From positions 310,001 through 374,000 of the forward strand of contig NZ_JADILU010000006.1 in assembly GCF_015319355.1 (NCBI RefSeq): a stretch of DNA of 64,000 nt. The letters are read 5' to 3'. The translations under genes were made by a program, and so were the position numbers. This document shows positions 9,094 through 18,109 of this stretch, one piece after another. The stretch is from Psychroserpens luteus (GTDB taxonomy: Bacteria; Bacteroidota; Bacteroidia; Flavobacteriales; Flavobacteriaceae). Position 1 is the stretch's first letter. Each line of letters begins with the position of its first letter. The notes under the pieces were generated by a model. It made no database searches and had not been told where the DNA came from. It saw only the letters and a list, made by a program, of their open reading frames with translations.

Positions 9094-12000
9094 TTAAAAA
9101 TCGAAATCCAAAGAGATATTAAGTCGTCCACCATCATCTGAGCTGAAATACGCAAAATTTGCTGTTGTAAACCCTGCGAGGTTAAAATAGAGACCAGCAC
9201 CAGGTGACGTATACCATGCATTGGAATTGTCATTGTCTACCCATAGACGACCATAATCAAAGCCACCATAGGCGCCCCAAGAAATTGGGATAATAGAATT
9301 ACGAATTCTTCCTAAAGAGACTCTCACGTCACTGTTTTGGTAAAAGGCACTTTTACCACTAAATCGTTCTTGTCTATACCCTCTTAAACCCTCTCCATCT
9401 CCAAGCGTAGCGGCTTGATGGAACTCAAAGTCATTACTTAAATTAAAATGCGCTTTAAATTTTGTGGCATACACAAGAATACCACGTCTATCAATTTTAG
9501 TAGTTAATCGAAGTTCTGGAATGACATAGGCAAAGCCTTTATCCTCATCAAAATTTGCTTTATATCCAGCCGTAAACTTGAATCCAATACCTGATTTAGG
9601 TAATGCTTCATTATCAAAATTCTTATACTCATAAGAAGATTCAACATTAAAGAAATCTTGTCCATCAAATGCTTTTGGATTAATAGAAGCTGTTTCAATA
9701 AAGCGATTACTTGTTTTGTCAACTTCAACGTTTTCATATCCAAGGCCAAATTTTATGGTGCTTCCTTGATAACCCCTGTAAATTAAAGAAGGTGAAAACG
9801 AAATTCTTTGTTGGCGAACTCTATTAAAATCTGTTCCTAAGTTGTCGTCAAAATTTAGGGTTTCATTTCCTAATCCAAAAAAGTTACTAGTATTACTAGC
9901 ACTTAAATAACCTGCATCAATCCCTAAGTTTATACCCTCAAATAAATTAGCGAACTCTCCAGAATATTCAATTTCGGCTCCTGAAGTTTCTGTAAGATAT
10001 ACAGCACTTATGCTATGCTTTGCGGTAAAAGGATTTCTACGTAACGAATTCTTGGTGTAATTAACACGAACTCCAATTTTTAAACCATCATCAGGATTTG
10101 CTCCTATGATTGGCACTATGGTATGCGTATCTCTTCTGTTCTTTTTGAAATAATAGGTGTTTAAATCATAATTATCTGAAAGCGTTTTAGAAACAGGCGT
10201 CTCAAATGTATTTGGTTTCGATTTTTGGTCAAAGACTCTTAGGTTTCGTTTGTTGTTAATTCGGTAGGTATCGTTATTTTGACCTCCTATAATTTTAATT
10301 TTTATATAAGCATTACTTTCACCATTGACTTCAAAAATATCTTTATCATCAAGACCATACACCCATAGCTCATTGGTTACGGATTTATCATAATCTACAT
10401 CCCAAAATTTGTCTTTCTTTTCTCCATTTTTTATACGATAGATACTTACATTGGTAATTCCGTTTGGCTTACGAGTAATCACAAAATAATCGTCTTTATC
10501 TGTTCCAGTAATAAGAACACAAGAGCGCAAATACTCGTATAGACTTACCGCGTTTTCTTCAACTTTTGCCAATCTACCTAATAAAGCTTGCTTGGTACGT
10601 TCTACTTTTATCTGGTCAATCTCTTCTGGGAAATTTTTGAATGCATTGTCTATAACCTCTTCGGTTAGATGTTCTTTTATAAAACGCGCTTCTCTTAGCC
10701 AGTCTTCTTGTGTATGGTTGATTAATACGGCAAGATCTACATCATCACCAGCATCATTAAACCATTTTGTAGAATTATAACTGGCATCATAGCGTTGCAT
10801 AAATCGTAACGGCGGACTTAATGTTGTGAGTGCTCCAAAGGCAAATCCATCAAAATCTGAATAGACTTGATCTCTATCTCGCGGAATGGGTTCGTATAAG
10901 TCCTCTCCATTTTCTTGTTCTTGCACTGCCCATTTCCATTGGTCTGCGTGACGGTCCCAATCACCAATTATATTATCAAATAAACGTGTTCTAATGTATA
11001 GACCTTCATTTATTGCTATTTTATCCTTTCGTCTTAATTTTTCTAAAAGATCCATAGTACCTTCTATTTTATCGGTACTTCCAAGACTTTTTACTTCACC
11101 ATGACCTTCGGTAAGACGCTCTTCAATAAAATACATTTTGTCACCATAGTCTTCATTATGAATGCCTAATGCTTTCTGTTTTGGGATATAATACAGTTCT
11201 GTATTGGCGTGATAGATGTCTAATGCATCTTCAAGGTCACCAATTGTTAATGATCCATAAGGATTAGCAGTAGTCCAGTAATCTTGTAACAACTGAATAA
11301 AATAAGTATCCTCTACATCTGCATCTAAATACTGCGTTTTAAAGATGAAATACTGAATAAAACGAAGTGCACTCTTTTTTGCTGATCGCATAGCAAACTC
11401 ACGCCCATCTTTGGTTTTTAAACGAAGCGAATTGGTTTGATGTCCTCCTCCTTTTCTTATTACTGAAAGACCTCCATATAACGTATCTAATAATGCAGAC
11501 TTTACTTTTATTGGTGTTTCGTAATCTTTTCTAAAATGCTGTCCCCAAATCATTTTATAAAAACCCGATCGTTTCAATTCTTCTGGCTGATAAATTGATT
11601 TTTCTACAAAAGTTGGTGTTTGTTCTTCGTTGTAATCTGGAATTACAATATTATCTTCTGGTGCAATAATTTCAGAAGTAAAAAGAGGTGTTGTAAAGTT
11701 GTTGGATTGTCCATAAAACGCGACCCACATAGAGCCATCTTTGTACTCTACAATTTTTGAAAAACCAGGTTCGTTAATAGCACATTTGCTTTTTCTAATT
11801 TTTTTGGCGTTTTCAATTCTTCCTCCAGCACCACTTATAACTACAGGAATATTTTTGTCTATAATGAATTGCATATTTTGTTCGTGGCCCGAAACAAACA
11901 CCACGTTTTTAGATTGTTGTGCAATGGTAAGCAGCCTTTTGCTAAATTCTTTGTAGTACTTATTATTTAAGTTTTGAGGATTTATACCAAATGAATATGG

Positions 12001-12660
12001 GTTTCCATATTTTCCATACGTAGCGACAGGATGAGAAACTGCAATTAAGACTGTTTTGCCTTGACTTTTTACAATCTCGTGTTCTACTTCAACGTAAAAT
12101 TCAGATTTATTCTTGATATCACAATTGTCATTAATATTTGGTGTTTTGTCCCAATTAGAAAGTACCCATTGAGAATCTAATATTAATAAATCTACGTCGT
12201 CATTAATTTTGACCTTTTCAATAGGGCATCCTTTTTCCGGCTGAAAAACATCTTTATTATGGAATATTTTTTCTAAATAATCTTCTTGCGCTTTCAATCC
12301 TTTGAGTCCAGATTTCCAGTCTTTACTTCCTGGGATAAAATAAATGCGTTTAGAAAATGGCTTCCATAGTTCGGCATAAGCGTCTAGTTGCTGTTTGGCT
12401 TGCTGGTTATCTTTTGAAAAACCTTGCTCAGATGCATTATTCCCTAATAATAAGAGTGTTGCATTCTCATCATTTGTCATTGCATTTTTAATAGCGTCAA
12501 GAACAGTCGTGTTTTTTGCTTTTTCTGGATGTATTGCTAAATTTCCGGTTGCATAGAAGGAATGTGACACTTTCTTATCTGGAAGTGTATTAGTTTGTTG
12601 TGCAAAAGCGGCACAAACAACAAAAAAAACTAGTAATGAATGAATTAATTTATGGTTCAT
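9094..12660 (-). CDS. Phosphoesterase-like protein fused to a surface-antigen (BamA-type) barrel
   Basis: This large envelope protein (1188 residues) starts with a signal peptide (residues 1-20). Residues about 30-300 follow the calcineurin-like phosphoesterase pattern (LLLLGNNASEQG, IYFIPGSKDW, AVSHPV, FVSGHEQNMQF). A middle region (about 360-760) is shared by large Bacteroidota proteins of this type. The C-terminal part from about 870 is an outer-membrane barrel of the bacterial surface antigen/Omp85 kind (LGDGEGLRGYRQERFSGKSAF, final strand LNISLDFDF). The metal-binding motifs are degenerate: the usual GD is GN, GNHD is GSKD and the first DxH is missing, so enzyme activity is doubtful. It overlaps the upstream membrane-protein gene by 4 bp. 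Confidence 0.85.
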   Translation of the reverse strand: MNHKLIHSLLVFFVVCAAFAQQTNTLPDKKVSHSFYATGNLAIHPEKAKNTTVLDAIKNAMTNDENATLLLLGNNASEQGFSKDNQQAKQQLDAYAELWKPFSKRIYFIPGSKDWKSGLKGLKAQEDYLEKIFHNKDVFQPEKGCPIEKVKINDDVDLLILDSQWVLSNWDKTPNINDNCDIKNKSEFYVEVEHEIVKSQGKTVLIAVSHPVATYGKYGNPYSFGINPQNLNNKYYKEFSKRLLTIAQQSKNVVFVSGHEQNMQFIIDKNIPVVISGAGGRIENAKKIRKSKCAINEPGFSKIVEYKDGSMWVAFYGQSNNFTTPLFTSEIIAPEDNIVIPDYNEEQTPTFVEKSIYQPEELKRSGFYKMIWGQHFRKDYETPIKVKSALLDTLYGGLSVIRKGGGHQTNSLRLKTKDGREFAMRSAKKSALRFIQYFIFKTQYLDADVEDTYFIQLLQDYWTTANPYGSLTIGDLEDALDIYHANTELYYIPKQKALGIHNEDYGDKMYFIEERLTEGHGEVKSLGSTDKIEGTMDLLEKLRRKDKIAINEGLYIRTRLFDNIIGDWDRHADQWKWAVQEQENGEDLYEPIPRDRDQVYSDFDGFAFGALTTLSPPLRFMQRYDASYNSTKWFNDAGDDVDLAVLINHTQEDWLREARFIKEHLTEEVIDNAFKNFPEEIDQIKVERTKQALLGRLAKVEENAVSLYEYLRSCVLITGTDKDDYFVITRKPNGITNVSIYRIKNGEKKDKFWDVDYDKSVTNELWVYGLDDKDIFEVNGESNAYIKIKIIGGQNNDTYRINNKRNLRVFDQKSKPNTFETPVSKTLSDNYDLNTYYFKKNRRDTHTIVPIIGANPDDGLKIGVRVNYTKNSLRRNPFTAKHSISAVYLTETSGAEIEYSGEFANLFEGINLGIDAGYLSASNTSNFFGLGNETLNFDDNLGTDFNRVRQQRISFSPSLIYRGYQGSTIKFGLGYENVEVDKTSNRFIETASINPKAFDGQDFFNVESSYEYKNFDNEALPKSGIGFKFTAGYKANFDEDKGFAYVIPELRLTTKIDRRGILVYATKFKAHFNLSNDFEFHQAATLGDGEGLRGYRQERFSGKSAFYQNSDVRVSLGRIRNSIIPISWGAYGGFDYGRLWVDNDNSNAWYTSPGAGLYFNLAGFTTANFAYFSSDDGGRLNISLDFDF

Positions 12661-13046
12661 AATTGGTGGTTTTTAGAAGTTTTAATAAGTAGCATTTTTA
12701 GTGCTATTAAAATTGAAAATAGTAGTAGTGATAAGTAGCACATAGGTGTTCCGTTATCAAGTTTTGGGCATTCGCCTAGTCCGTTGAATTGCATTACTGA
12801 AGCTATTATGGCAATGAGGAACGCAAGACCTGTATACACGAAATACATGGTGTTATATTTTTTGAGAAGATGAACAATTAATGGAATTAGAAAACACACC
12901 ATCACAATCGCACAGACAGGAATAAGCCAAATCTTTGGGCACCCATTCCCAGTTTGAATTTCATCCCAAACCAATTCACCAGATCCATAAAGACCAATAA
13001 TGAGCAGTATAGTAATAATGCTATATATTATTTTTTCTAGTTTCAT
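12657..13046 (-). CDS. Small four-helix membrane protein
   Basis: This 129-residue protein has four hydrophobic stretches (about 5-25, 38-60, 70-88 and 102-120) separated by short loops. Cysteines sit in the predicted periplasmic loops (GNGCPKIW, GLGECPKLDNGTPMC). No family is recognised. Its stop overlaps the start of the phosphoesterase/barrel gene in an ATGA arrangement, and its start lies 6 bp after the stop of the CRTAC1-like gene. It therefore belongs to the Crp/Fnr-led operon and is probably translationally coupled. Confidence 0.75.
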   Translation of the reverse strand: MKLEKIIYSIITILLIIGLYGSGELVWDEIQTGNGCPKIWLIPVCAIVMVCFLIPLIVHLLKKYNTMYFVYTGLAFLIAIIASVMQFNGLGECPKLDNGTPMCYLSLLLFSILIALKMLLIKTSKNHQL

Positions 13047-13052
13047 TTTAAT

Positions 13053-14738
13053 CTACTTCTTATTATTTATAATTGAATCTTGCTCGACTTGTTTCAATCT
13101 TTCAGCTTGAACATTGACAATTGAATTGATTTTTGGCGTCTTTATATAATCTGTTTCCCCATTTGTATATTCAACTAAAACAGATTTTACTTCAGAGTCT
13201 TTATCAAGGCCAAAATGCAATAAAGCGGTTTGATCACTTGCCAGTCCTTCTCCTGTAACCAACCATTCTGATAGTTTTCTTGAATTTGTTTCGACAGTTA
13301 CTTTTGCACCTAGTGCTTGGGCATTGTCTTCTAAATCTATTTGTATAAAATTATTTGTTCCGCCTTTATTTATATAAGCTAGTGAAGGGCTATCAATATT
13401 CACCCAGATCATATCTAAATAACCGTCTTGATTAAAATCACTTACTAAAGCTGTGATGGCAAAATGCGGATTTACAACACCGCTTTCCTCTTCAGTAGGC
13501 GCAAATGTTCCATCTTCTTTTTGTACTAAGAATCTGCTTTTTAACCTAAATAATTTATTAGGCGCTAAATCCACATAATTCTCTGCCACCATTAAATCTT
13601 GAAGTCCATCATTGTTCATATCGGCAAAGGTGCAACCCCAAGAAAACTCGTAGTCAGCAATCATTGTTTCGTTGGCAGTATCTATAAATTTAAAATCACC
13701 ATCATTTCTAAAAAGCAACCACTTTTCGTTAAAGCGAGAAGCATCTTTAATATCGCCTTTGGCTAAAGCTCTAGGTAAGGTGCTTCCGGTATTAGAAAAC
13801 ATAAAGTCTACTAAGCCATCATTGTTATAGTCACCAATGGCTAAACCCATTGGATAGGCAAATTTATTAGTTAATGGATTTTCTTTCATTGTAAATGTTA
13901 AGTCGCCATTATTTTTATAAGTTCTAACTTCACCAGTATCGTGCACAACTATGAGGTCTAACCAAGAGTCGTTATCGATATCGATTAAGCTACCTTGAAA
14001 GGTGTTGTGTACATAATCTAAACCTGCTTCTTTTGTAATGCTTTTGAAAGTATTATCACCATTATTTAAGAGTAACTCGCTCGTAGAACCATAGGTAGGA
14101 TCTTCAAAAATGGTTTGTCCTTCCATCAATTCTTTTTTGATGTAGGTTCCTAAGAAAATATCTAAAAAACCATCTTTATTAATATCACCAACAGTAAATC
14201 CAGATGGTGTAGATTTTTCATTCATTGGTGTATCAATAAGCGTTTCCTCGAAGGTTCCGTTTGTATTATAATACAGATGTAAACCGTCTTCTCTACCAAC
14301 CAATAGGTCGGTAAACCCGTTGTTGTCAAAATCGGCAGAAACGGCACCAGTTGACGTTGTTGAGGTTCCTTTTTTTGGTAAGTGTACTTCCGAAGAAATG
14401 TTGACAAACCTATTATCTCTAAAGGCAAATAGTGCGTCTTCTTGATCCATTCCGCCACCAAAAAACACCTCGTCAATATTGTCATTATCGACATCTATTA
14501 ATGCAGAAGGTGCAATAGGTAACGATTTATCACCATTGTATTGATGTGTAAAATCGAGATCGACCTTTGAAAAGATAGGAACCTTACTAGTGTCTATTGT
14601 AACATCATATTTTTCTGAATTGGCATCGTTCCAGAAAAACCATAGCACGAAGATTAATAATGCCACAATTATTAATCCTAACCCGATAAAAGTTTTCTTG
14701 AAAACGCTTAATAAATTTCTTGTGTTTTTACTGAACAT
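13053..14738 (-). CDS. CRTAC1-family protein with FG-GAP/VCBS repeats and ASPIC/UnbV domain
   Basis: This is a 561-residue exported protein anchored by one N-terminal helix (about 15-36). Several FG-GAP/VCBS repeats follow, each with a calcium-loop-like motif (DVDNDNIDEVFFGG, DFDNNGFTDLLVG, DINKDGFLDIFLG, DIDNDSWLDLIV, DYNNDGLVDFMF, DMNNDGLQDLMVA, DFNQDGYLDMIWV). They should form a beta-propeller. A C-terminal ASPIC/UnbV domain (about 465-545, NNFIQIDLEDNAQALGAKV) completes it. The ligand is unknown; such proteins are usually surface or periplasmic. The start overlaps the previous gene by one base (TAATG). Confidence 0.9.
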   Translation of the reverse strand: MFSKNTRNLLSVFKKTFIGLGLIIVALLIFVLWFFWNDANSEKYDVTIDTSKVPIFSKVDLDFTHQYNGDKSLPIAPSALIDVDNDNIDEVFFGGGMDQEDALFAFRDNRFVNISSEVHLPKKGTSTTSTGAVSADFDNNGFTDLLVGREDGLHLYYNTNGTFEETLIDTPMNEKSTPSGFTVGDINKDGFLDIFLGTYIKKELMEGQTIFEDPTYGSTSELLLNNGDNTFKSITKEAGLDYVHNTFQGSLIDIDNDSWLDLIVVHDTGEVRTYKNNGDLTFTMKENPLTNKFAYPMGLAIGDYNNDGLVDFMFSNTGSTLPRALAKGDIKDASRFNEKWLLFRNDGDFKFIDTANETMIADYEFSWGCTFADMNNDGLQDLMVAENYVDLAPNKLFRLKSRFLVQKEDGTFAPTEEESGVVNPHFAITALVSDFNQDGYLDMIWVNIDSPSLAYINKGGTNNFIQIDLEDNAQALGAKVTVETNSRKLSEWLVTGEGLASDQTALLHFGLDKDSEVKSVLVEYTNGETDYIKTPKINSIVNVQAERLKQVEQDSIINNKK

Positions 14739-15397
14739 TAGTGTTGATTTTTAGTTAGTTTGTTTAGTTGATATAATGACAAAGAGAAGAGAATAAAGTG
14801 CGTGACATTCATTAATATTGGAAGCATATGTTTGCCAATAGAAGGTGTTATTTTTCCTATTAGAACCAACAGAATAAGAATGACTATGGGACTAAAAAAA
14901 GCCATCCATTTTTTGTAAAAAGTACCTCCTTTTAAAATTGTAATAGTGAATACTACTGAAAGTGTAGCAATTACTATTCGCAATGCTTTTACAAGAATTT
15001 CCATATGATTGGTATAGTGGTCTAGTAAATTTTGATAGGTTATGATATCCATGGATTCCTTTAAATGAACAATGTTTCCAATGGAAGATCGAGAACCTAT
15101 CCAAATACCTCCAACAGCAAATGCTATGAAGCCAATAGCTAAAACGACTCGTGCTAAGGTTTCATTACCAGAGCGTAACATTCTGTAAATATGTATATAA
15201 CCTGCAAAATAAAATGGTAATCCAATAACCGCTAGAAAATGTCCTATTGTCAAATGCTTTTGCGACACAAATTTGAAAAACTCATAGTTTGATGCATGCT
15301 CTAATATTTGAGGTGAATAATGTAGAAAATACTCTCCCAATCCTACAAGAAGGGAAGCTACAAGCCCTAAATATCCAAATGTTCTGGTTAGTTTCAT
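14738..15397 (-). CDS. Membrane protein, DUF6796-like
   Basis: This 219-residue integral membrane protein has six to seven predicted helices. The first carries GYLGLVASLLVGLGEYFLHYSP, and a conserved-looking GLPFYFAGYIHIYRML follows the third. It resembles the DUF6796 group, which has no known function; I hold the family name loosely. It overlaps the Crp/Fnr gene by 4 bp and the CRTAC1-like gene by one base, so the three are certainly co-transcribed and probably co-translated. Confidence 0.75.
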   Translation of the reverse strand: MKLTRTFGYLGLVASLLVGLGEYFLHYSPQILEHASNYEFFKFVSQKHLTIGHFLAVIGLPFYFAGYIHIYRMLRSGNETLARVVLAIGFIAFAVGGIWIGSRSSIGNIVHLKESMDIITYQNLLDHYTNHMEILVKALRIVIATLSVVFTITILKGGTFYKKWMAFFSPIVILILLVLIGKITPSIGKHMLPILMNVTHFILFSLSLYQLNKLTKNQH

Positions 15398-16107
15398 GGA
15401 TTTATTAAAAGGTTAGATTTTCCATTTGTTATTTTTAGAGAATGATTGATGACTTGCATTGAAATCGTTTGCGCATCATAAAAAATCAATCCTTCTTTTC
15501 TCATTAAACTCAATACGTTGCTTACTGTTTGTCTTGATGTATTGGTTAGGTTTGCTATATCTTTATGAGATAACAGGTTTTTTGCAACCAGGTTTCCTGC
15601 TTCATCTTTCTCTCCAAATTCTTCCAAATAATCTATAATAAAGTCCTTGATTCGTTCTGGACTATCTTTATATAGTAAATCGTTTAGTCTGCGTTCTAAT
15701 TTTTTAATACGTGTTCCATAGATTTTTAAAACACCGTTTTTTAATGACTTATGTTTTTCTATAAGCTTTTCCATTTCATCAGCTTCTATGTAGCAAACGA
15801 TGCAATTTTCTAAAGCATAGGCTACTTCCTCTTTTGCAGTTTCATCATCATATAAAGAGAGTTCTCCAAATATATTTCCGCGTTTTACAATATATTTCAC
15901 AGTATCGTTTGAGGTATTTACAATTTTTACCGTTCCTTTTTTTAAAAAAAAGATGCTCTTTTTATTTCTATTAACTAGAGAAATTTTAGTTCCCTTATCA
16001 ATGTTTTCCATTTCTAGGATTTCGCACATTCTCATCATAGTTACCATACCTAATTTTTTAAAAAGGTTGAAACCATCTAGAAACCAATATTTTGTTAATC
16101 CATTCAT
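15394..16107 (-). CDS. Crp/Fnr-family transcriptional regulator
   Basis: This is a 237-residue DNA-binding regulator. Residues about 15-130 form the cyclic-nucleotide-binding-like beta-roll (FFLKKGTVKIVN, GNIFGELSLYDDE). A winged helix at about 165-230 has the recognition segment SHKDIANLTNTSRQTVSNVLSLMRKEGLI. The Fnr-type N-terminal cysteine cluster is absent, so it does not look like an oxygen-sensing 4Fe-4S protein, and the cAMP-binding Arg-Ser pair is not evident. It is the first gene of a run of tightly packed minus-strand genes to about 5.5 kb. Upstream lie an ECF-type promoter on the minus strand and two GAAGTTACTTC dyads that could be its operators. Confidence 0.92.
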   Translation of the reverse strand: MNGLTKYWFLDGFNLFKKLGMVTMMRMCEILEMENIDKGTKISLVNRNKKSIFFLKKGTVKIVNTSNDTVKYIVKRGNIFGELSLYDDETAKEEVAYALENCIVCYIEADEMEKLIEKHKSLKNGVLKIYGTRIKKLERRLNDLLYKDSPERIKDFIIDYLEEFGEKDEAGNLVAKNLLSHKDIANLTNTSRQTVSNVLSLMRKEGLIFYDAQTISMQVINHSLKITNGKSNLLINP

Positions 16108-16184
16108 TACTTAAAGTGTAAAATGTTGATTATGTATATGTTAAAAGTACTGTAAAGGAATATCAAGAAATAGTGAAATTTTCA

Positions 16185-16205
16185 TAGAAGTTACTTCATA
16201 CGACA
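16185..16205. promoter_or_regulatory. Dyad operator-like site, copy 1
   Basis: The perfect inverted repeat GAAGT-T-ACTTC lies at 16187-16197, inside a 21-bp segment repeated once more in the same intergenic region with a single difference. It lies just downstream of the predicted minus-strand start of the Crp/Fnr operon, a position suited to repression. Confidence 0.45.
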
Positions 16206-16230
16206 CTTTCTAAATATTCTTCTGATTTAA

Positions 16231-16257
16231 GAGACGCTATGAAACTCAAAACTGACA
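16231..16257 (-). promoter_or_regulatory. ECF-type promoter motif before the Crp/Fnr operon
   Basis: Read on the minus strand, TGTCAGT (16257-16251) is followed after 15 bases by GTCTC (16235-16231). This matches the motif found before several plus-strand operons, with one mismatch in the -10-like part. The Crp/Fnr start codon is about 124 bases downstream. Confidence 0.5.
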
Positions 16258-16340
16258 AATTGTATTTAAAGTTTTGAAAACGCTTTTTCAGATTGCTCAA
16301 AAAATTATTCATCATGAGCTTCAAAAACAGATTATTTTTC

Positions 16341-16361
16341 TAGAAGTTACTTCACACGACA
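16341..16361. promoter_or_regulatory. Dyad operator-like site, copy 2
   Basis: This is the second copy of the 21-bp repeat with the GAAGT-T-ACTTC dyad, 156 bp from the first copy and about 55 bp before the outer-membrane protein start. Two equal sites in a divergent region suggest binding by one regulator, with the neighbouring Crp/Fnr protein the obvious candidate. Confidence 0.45.
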
Positions 16362-16416
16362 ACAGCGTTGTAAGTAAGTTGATTAAATAAGACTCATGCT
16401 TCAAACATACCTTATT

Positions 16417-17242
16417 ATGAAGCATACCATCGTTGTCTTATTTTTCTTATCCATTAGTAGTATGGGTTTTTCTCAAAATGTTCGTAATTCAAAAGGTAGA
16501 AAAAGGTGAACTTTATTTTTATTGGGGTTGGAACAGAAGTTGGTATAATAATTCTGATATTCATTTTAAAGGAAAGGATTATAATTTTACTTTAAGTGAT
16601 GTTAAAGCAAAAGATCGTCAGACACCATTTAGTATTGATAAATATCTAAATCCAGGAAATGCAACCATACCTCAATACAATTTCAGAATTGGTTATTATT
16701 TTAAAGATAACTATAGCCTTTCTATAGGTATTGACCATATGAAATATGTAGTGGTCCAGAATCAACAAGTTCTAATAGATGGTACTATTAGTAATACGTC
16801 TTCAAGTTATGACGGAAGTTATACTAATGAGTCTATTATACTGGCCGAAGATTTTTTAAAATTTGAACATACCGATGGTTTGAACTACTTGAATGTTGAT
16901 ATTCGGAAAGATTTCAATCTAATTAATAAAAATAAATCGATTGCTATTGATGGTTTGGCTGGAGTAGGATTAGGAATTTTAATACCTAGAACAAACACCA
17001 CCTTGTTAAACAACGAGCGCTATGATGAATTTCATTTATCTGGTTATGGGCTGAATGGGCTCACAGGACTAAAGACAACGTTTTTTAATTGGTTTTTTAT
17101 ACAAAGTGAATTAAAAGGAGGATACATAAATATGCCTAACATTAGAACAACAAGATTTACTGCAGATTCTGCAAGTCAAAACTTTTTATTCGCACAAGCA
17201 AATATTGTTTTTGGTGTTCAGTTTAGCTTAAGTAATAAATAG
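16417..17242 (+). pseudogene. Outer-membrane beta-barrel protein gene broken by a frameshift after the signal peptide
   Basis: An intact signal peptide, MKHTIVVLFFLSISSMGFSQ, is read from ATG 16417 but runs into TGA at 16507-16509. The mature part (KGELYFYWGWNRSWYNNSDIHFKG onward) is in the +1-shifted frame from about 16490 and continues to 17242. The only ATG in that frame, 16433, would give a protein of 269 residues with an unnatural N terminus and no export signal. The mature region is a typical Bacteroidota barrel with alternating strands and final FGVQFSLSNK. One extra base near the A-rich stretch 16490-16505 explains the break. It may be a real inactivation, a phase-variable run or a sequencing error. 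Confidence 0.75.
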
Positions 17243-17272
17243 AAGTTGAAGCCGTATTTTTTTCTAAATAGT

Positions 17273-17300
17273 TGTCAGGTTTTCATTAAAACCGAGTCCA
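17273..17300 (+). promoter_or_regulatory. ECF-type promoter motif before DUF547-sigma operon
   Basis: TGTCAGG at 17273-17279, then 16 bases, then GTCCA at 17296-17300, with the start codon 22 bases further on. It precedes the operon encoding the ECF sigma factor itself, consistent with autoregulation. Confidence 0.6.
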
Positions 17301-17321
17301 ATATATTAAAGCCACAATAAA

Positions 17322-18080
17322 ATGAGGAAATATATTTTAGTACTACTTTTTATACCATTTATGTCTTGCGTGCAAAAAGCAAATTCAGTTTCAGATTTTG
17401 CTTATAGTTCCAATTCAGAAATTTCTAGTCGTGCAACAATAATGAGTCACCAAAAATGGAATGCTTTATTACAAAAACACGTTTCAACCTCGGGAAAAGT
17501 TGATTACCTAGGATTTAAAAAAGATAGTGTAGCATTACAATCTTATTTAGATTTATTAGCTAAAAACCTTCCCCAAAAAAGCTGGTCAAAAAATGCAACC
17601 TTAGCGTATTGGATTAATGCTTATAACGCTTTTACTGTGAAATTAATTTTAGATAATTATCCTGTTAAAAGCATAAAGGATATTAAAAAACCTTGGGATC
17701 AAGAATTTATTATGTTAGAAAACAGAGCCTATAGTTTAGGGGGAATTGAACATAAAATTTTAAGAAAAATGAACGAACCTCGTATTCATTTTGCCATTAA
17801 TTGCGCATCCTATTCTTGCCCTAACTTATTAAATGAAGCCTATACGGAAGATAAGCTAGAACAACAGCTAGAGCATGCAACAGCTTCCTTCATTAATGAT
17901 AAAACCAAAAACAAGATAACAAAAGATAAAATTGAAATTTCAAAAATATTTGATTGGTTTTCTAACGATTTTAAGAAGAATGGAACACTCATTGATTTTT
18001 TAAGCAAATACTCAACTTTAAAAATCAATGCAAATGCCAACATTAAATTTAAAGCGTACAACTGGAACTTGAATAGTTGA
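17322..18080 (+). CDS. DUF547 lipoprotein
   Basis: This is a 252-residue secreted protein with a lipoprotein signal (LLFIPFMSC, Cys16). The DUF547 domain covers about 60-240, with YWINAYNAFTVKLILDNYPV, LGGIEHKILRK and IHFAINCASYSCPNL. The conserved cysteine/histidine-containing INCxxxSCP motif is intact. The domain's biochemical role is unknown. It is the first gene of the sigma factor operon (29 bp to the sigma gene). A second DUF547 gene at 32367-33062 is preceded, with its patatin partner, by the same promoter motif. Confidence 0.88.
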   Translation: MRKYILVLLFIPFMSCVQKANSVSDFAYSSNSEISSRATIMSHQKWNALLQKHVSTSGKVDYLGFKKDSVALQSYLDLLAKNLPQKSWSKNATLAYWINAYNAFTVKLILDNYPVKSIKDIKKPWDQEFIMLENRAYSLGGIEHKILRKMNEPRIHFAINCASYSCPNLLNEAYTEDKLEQQLEHATASFINDKTKNKITKDKIEISKIFDWFSNDFKKNGTLIDFLSKYSTLKINANANIKFKAYNWNLNS

Positions 18081-18109
18081 ATTTTTCTTAAATTGGAGAA
18101 AATATATTT

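Larger units (their letters stand above)
16108..16416. other. Divergent regulatory region with dyad sites
   Basis: This is a 309-bp region between the minus-strand Crp/Fnr operon and the plus-strand outer-membrane gene. It holds a minus-strand ECF-type promoter motif (16231-16257) and two copies of a 21-bp direct repeat at 16185-16205 and 16341-16361. Each repeat contains the perfect dyad GAAGT-T-ACTTC. I see no small gene or RNA in it. Confidence 0.6.

Noticed and set aside
16433-16500. Start of the outer-membrane gene at ATG 16433
   Set aside because: The first 20 residues in that frame have no export signal, while a perfect signal peptide exists in the other frame; this indicates a frameshift rather than a true start.
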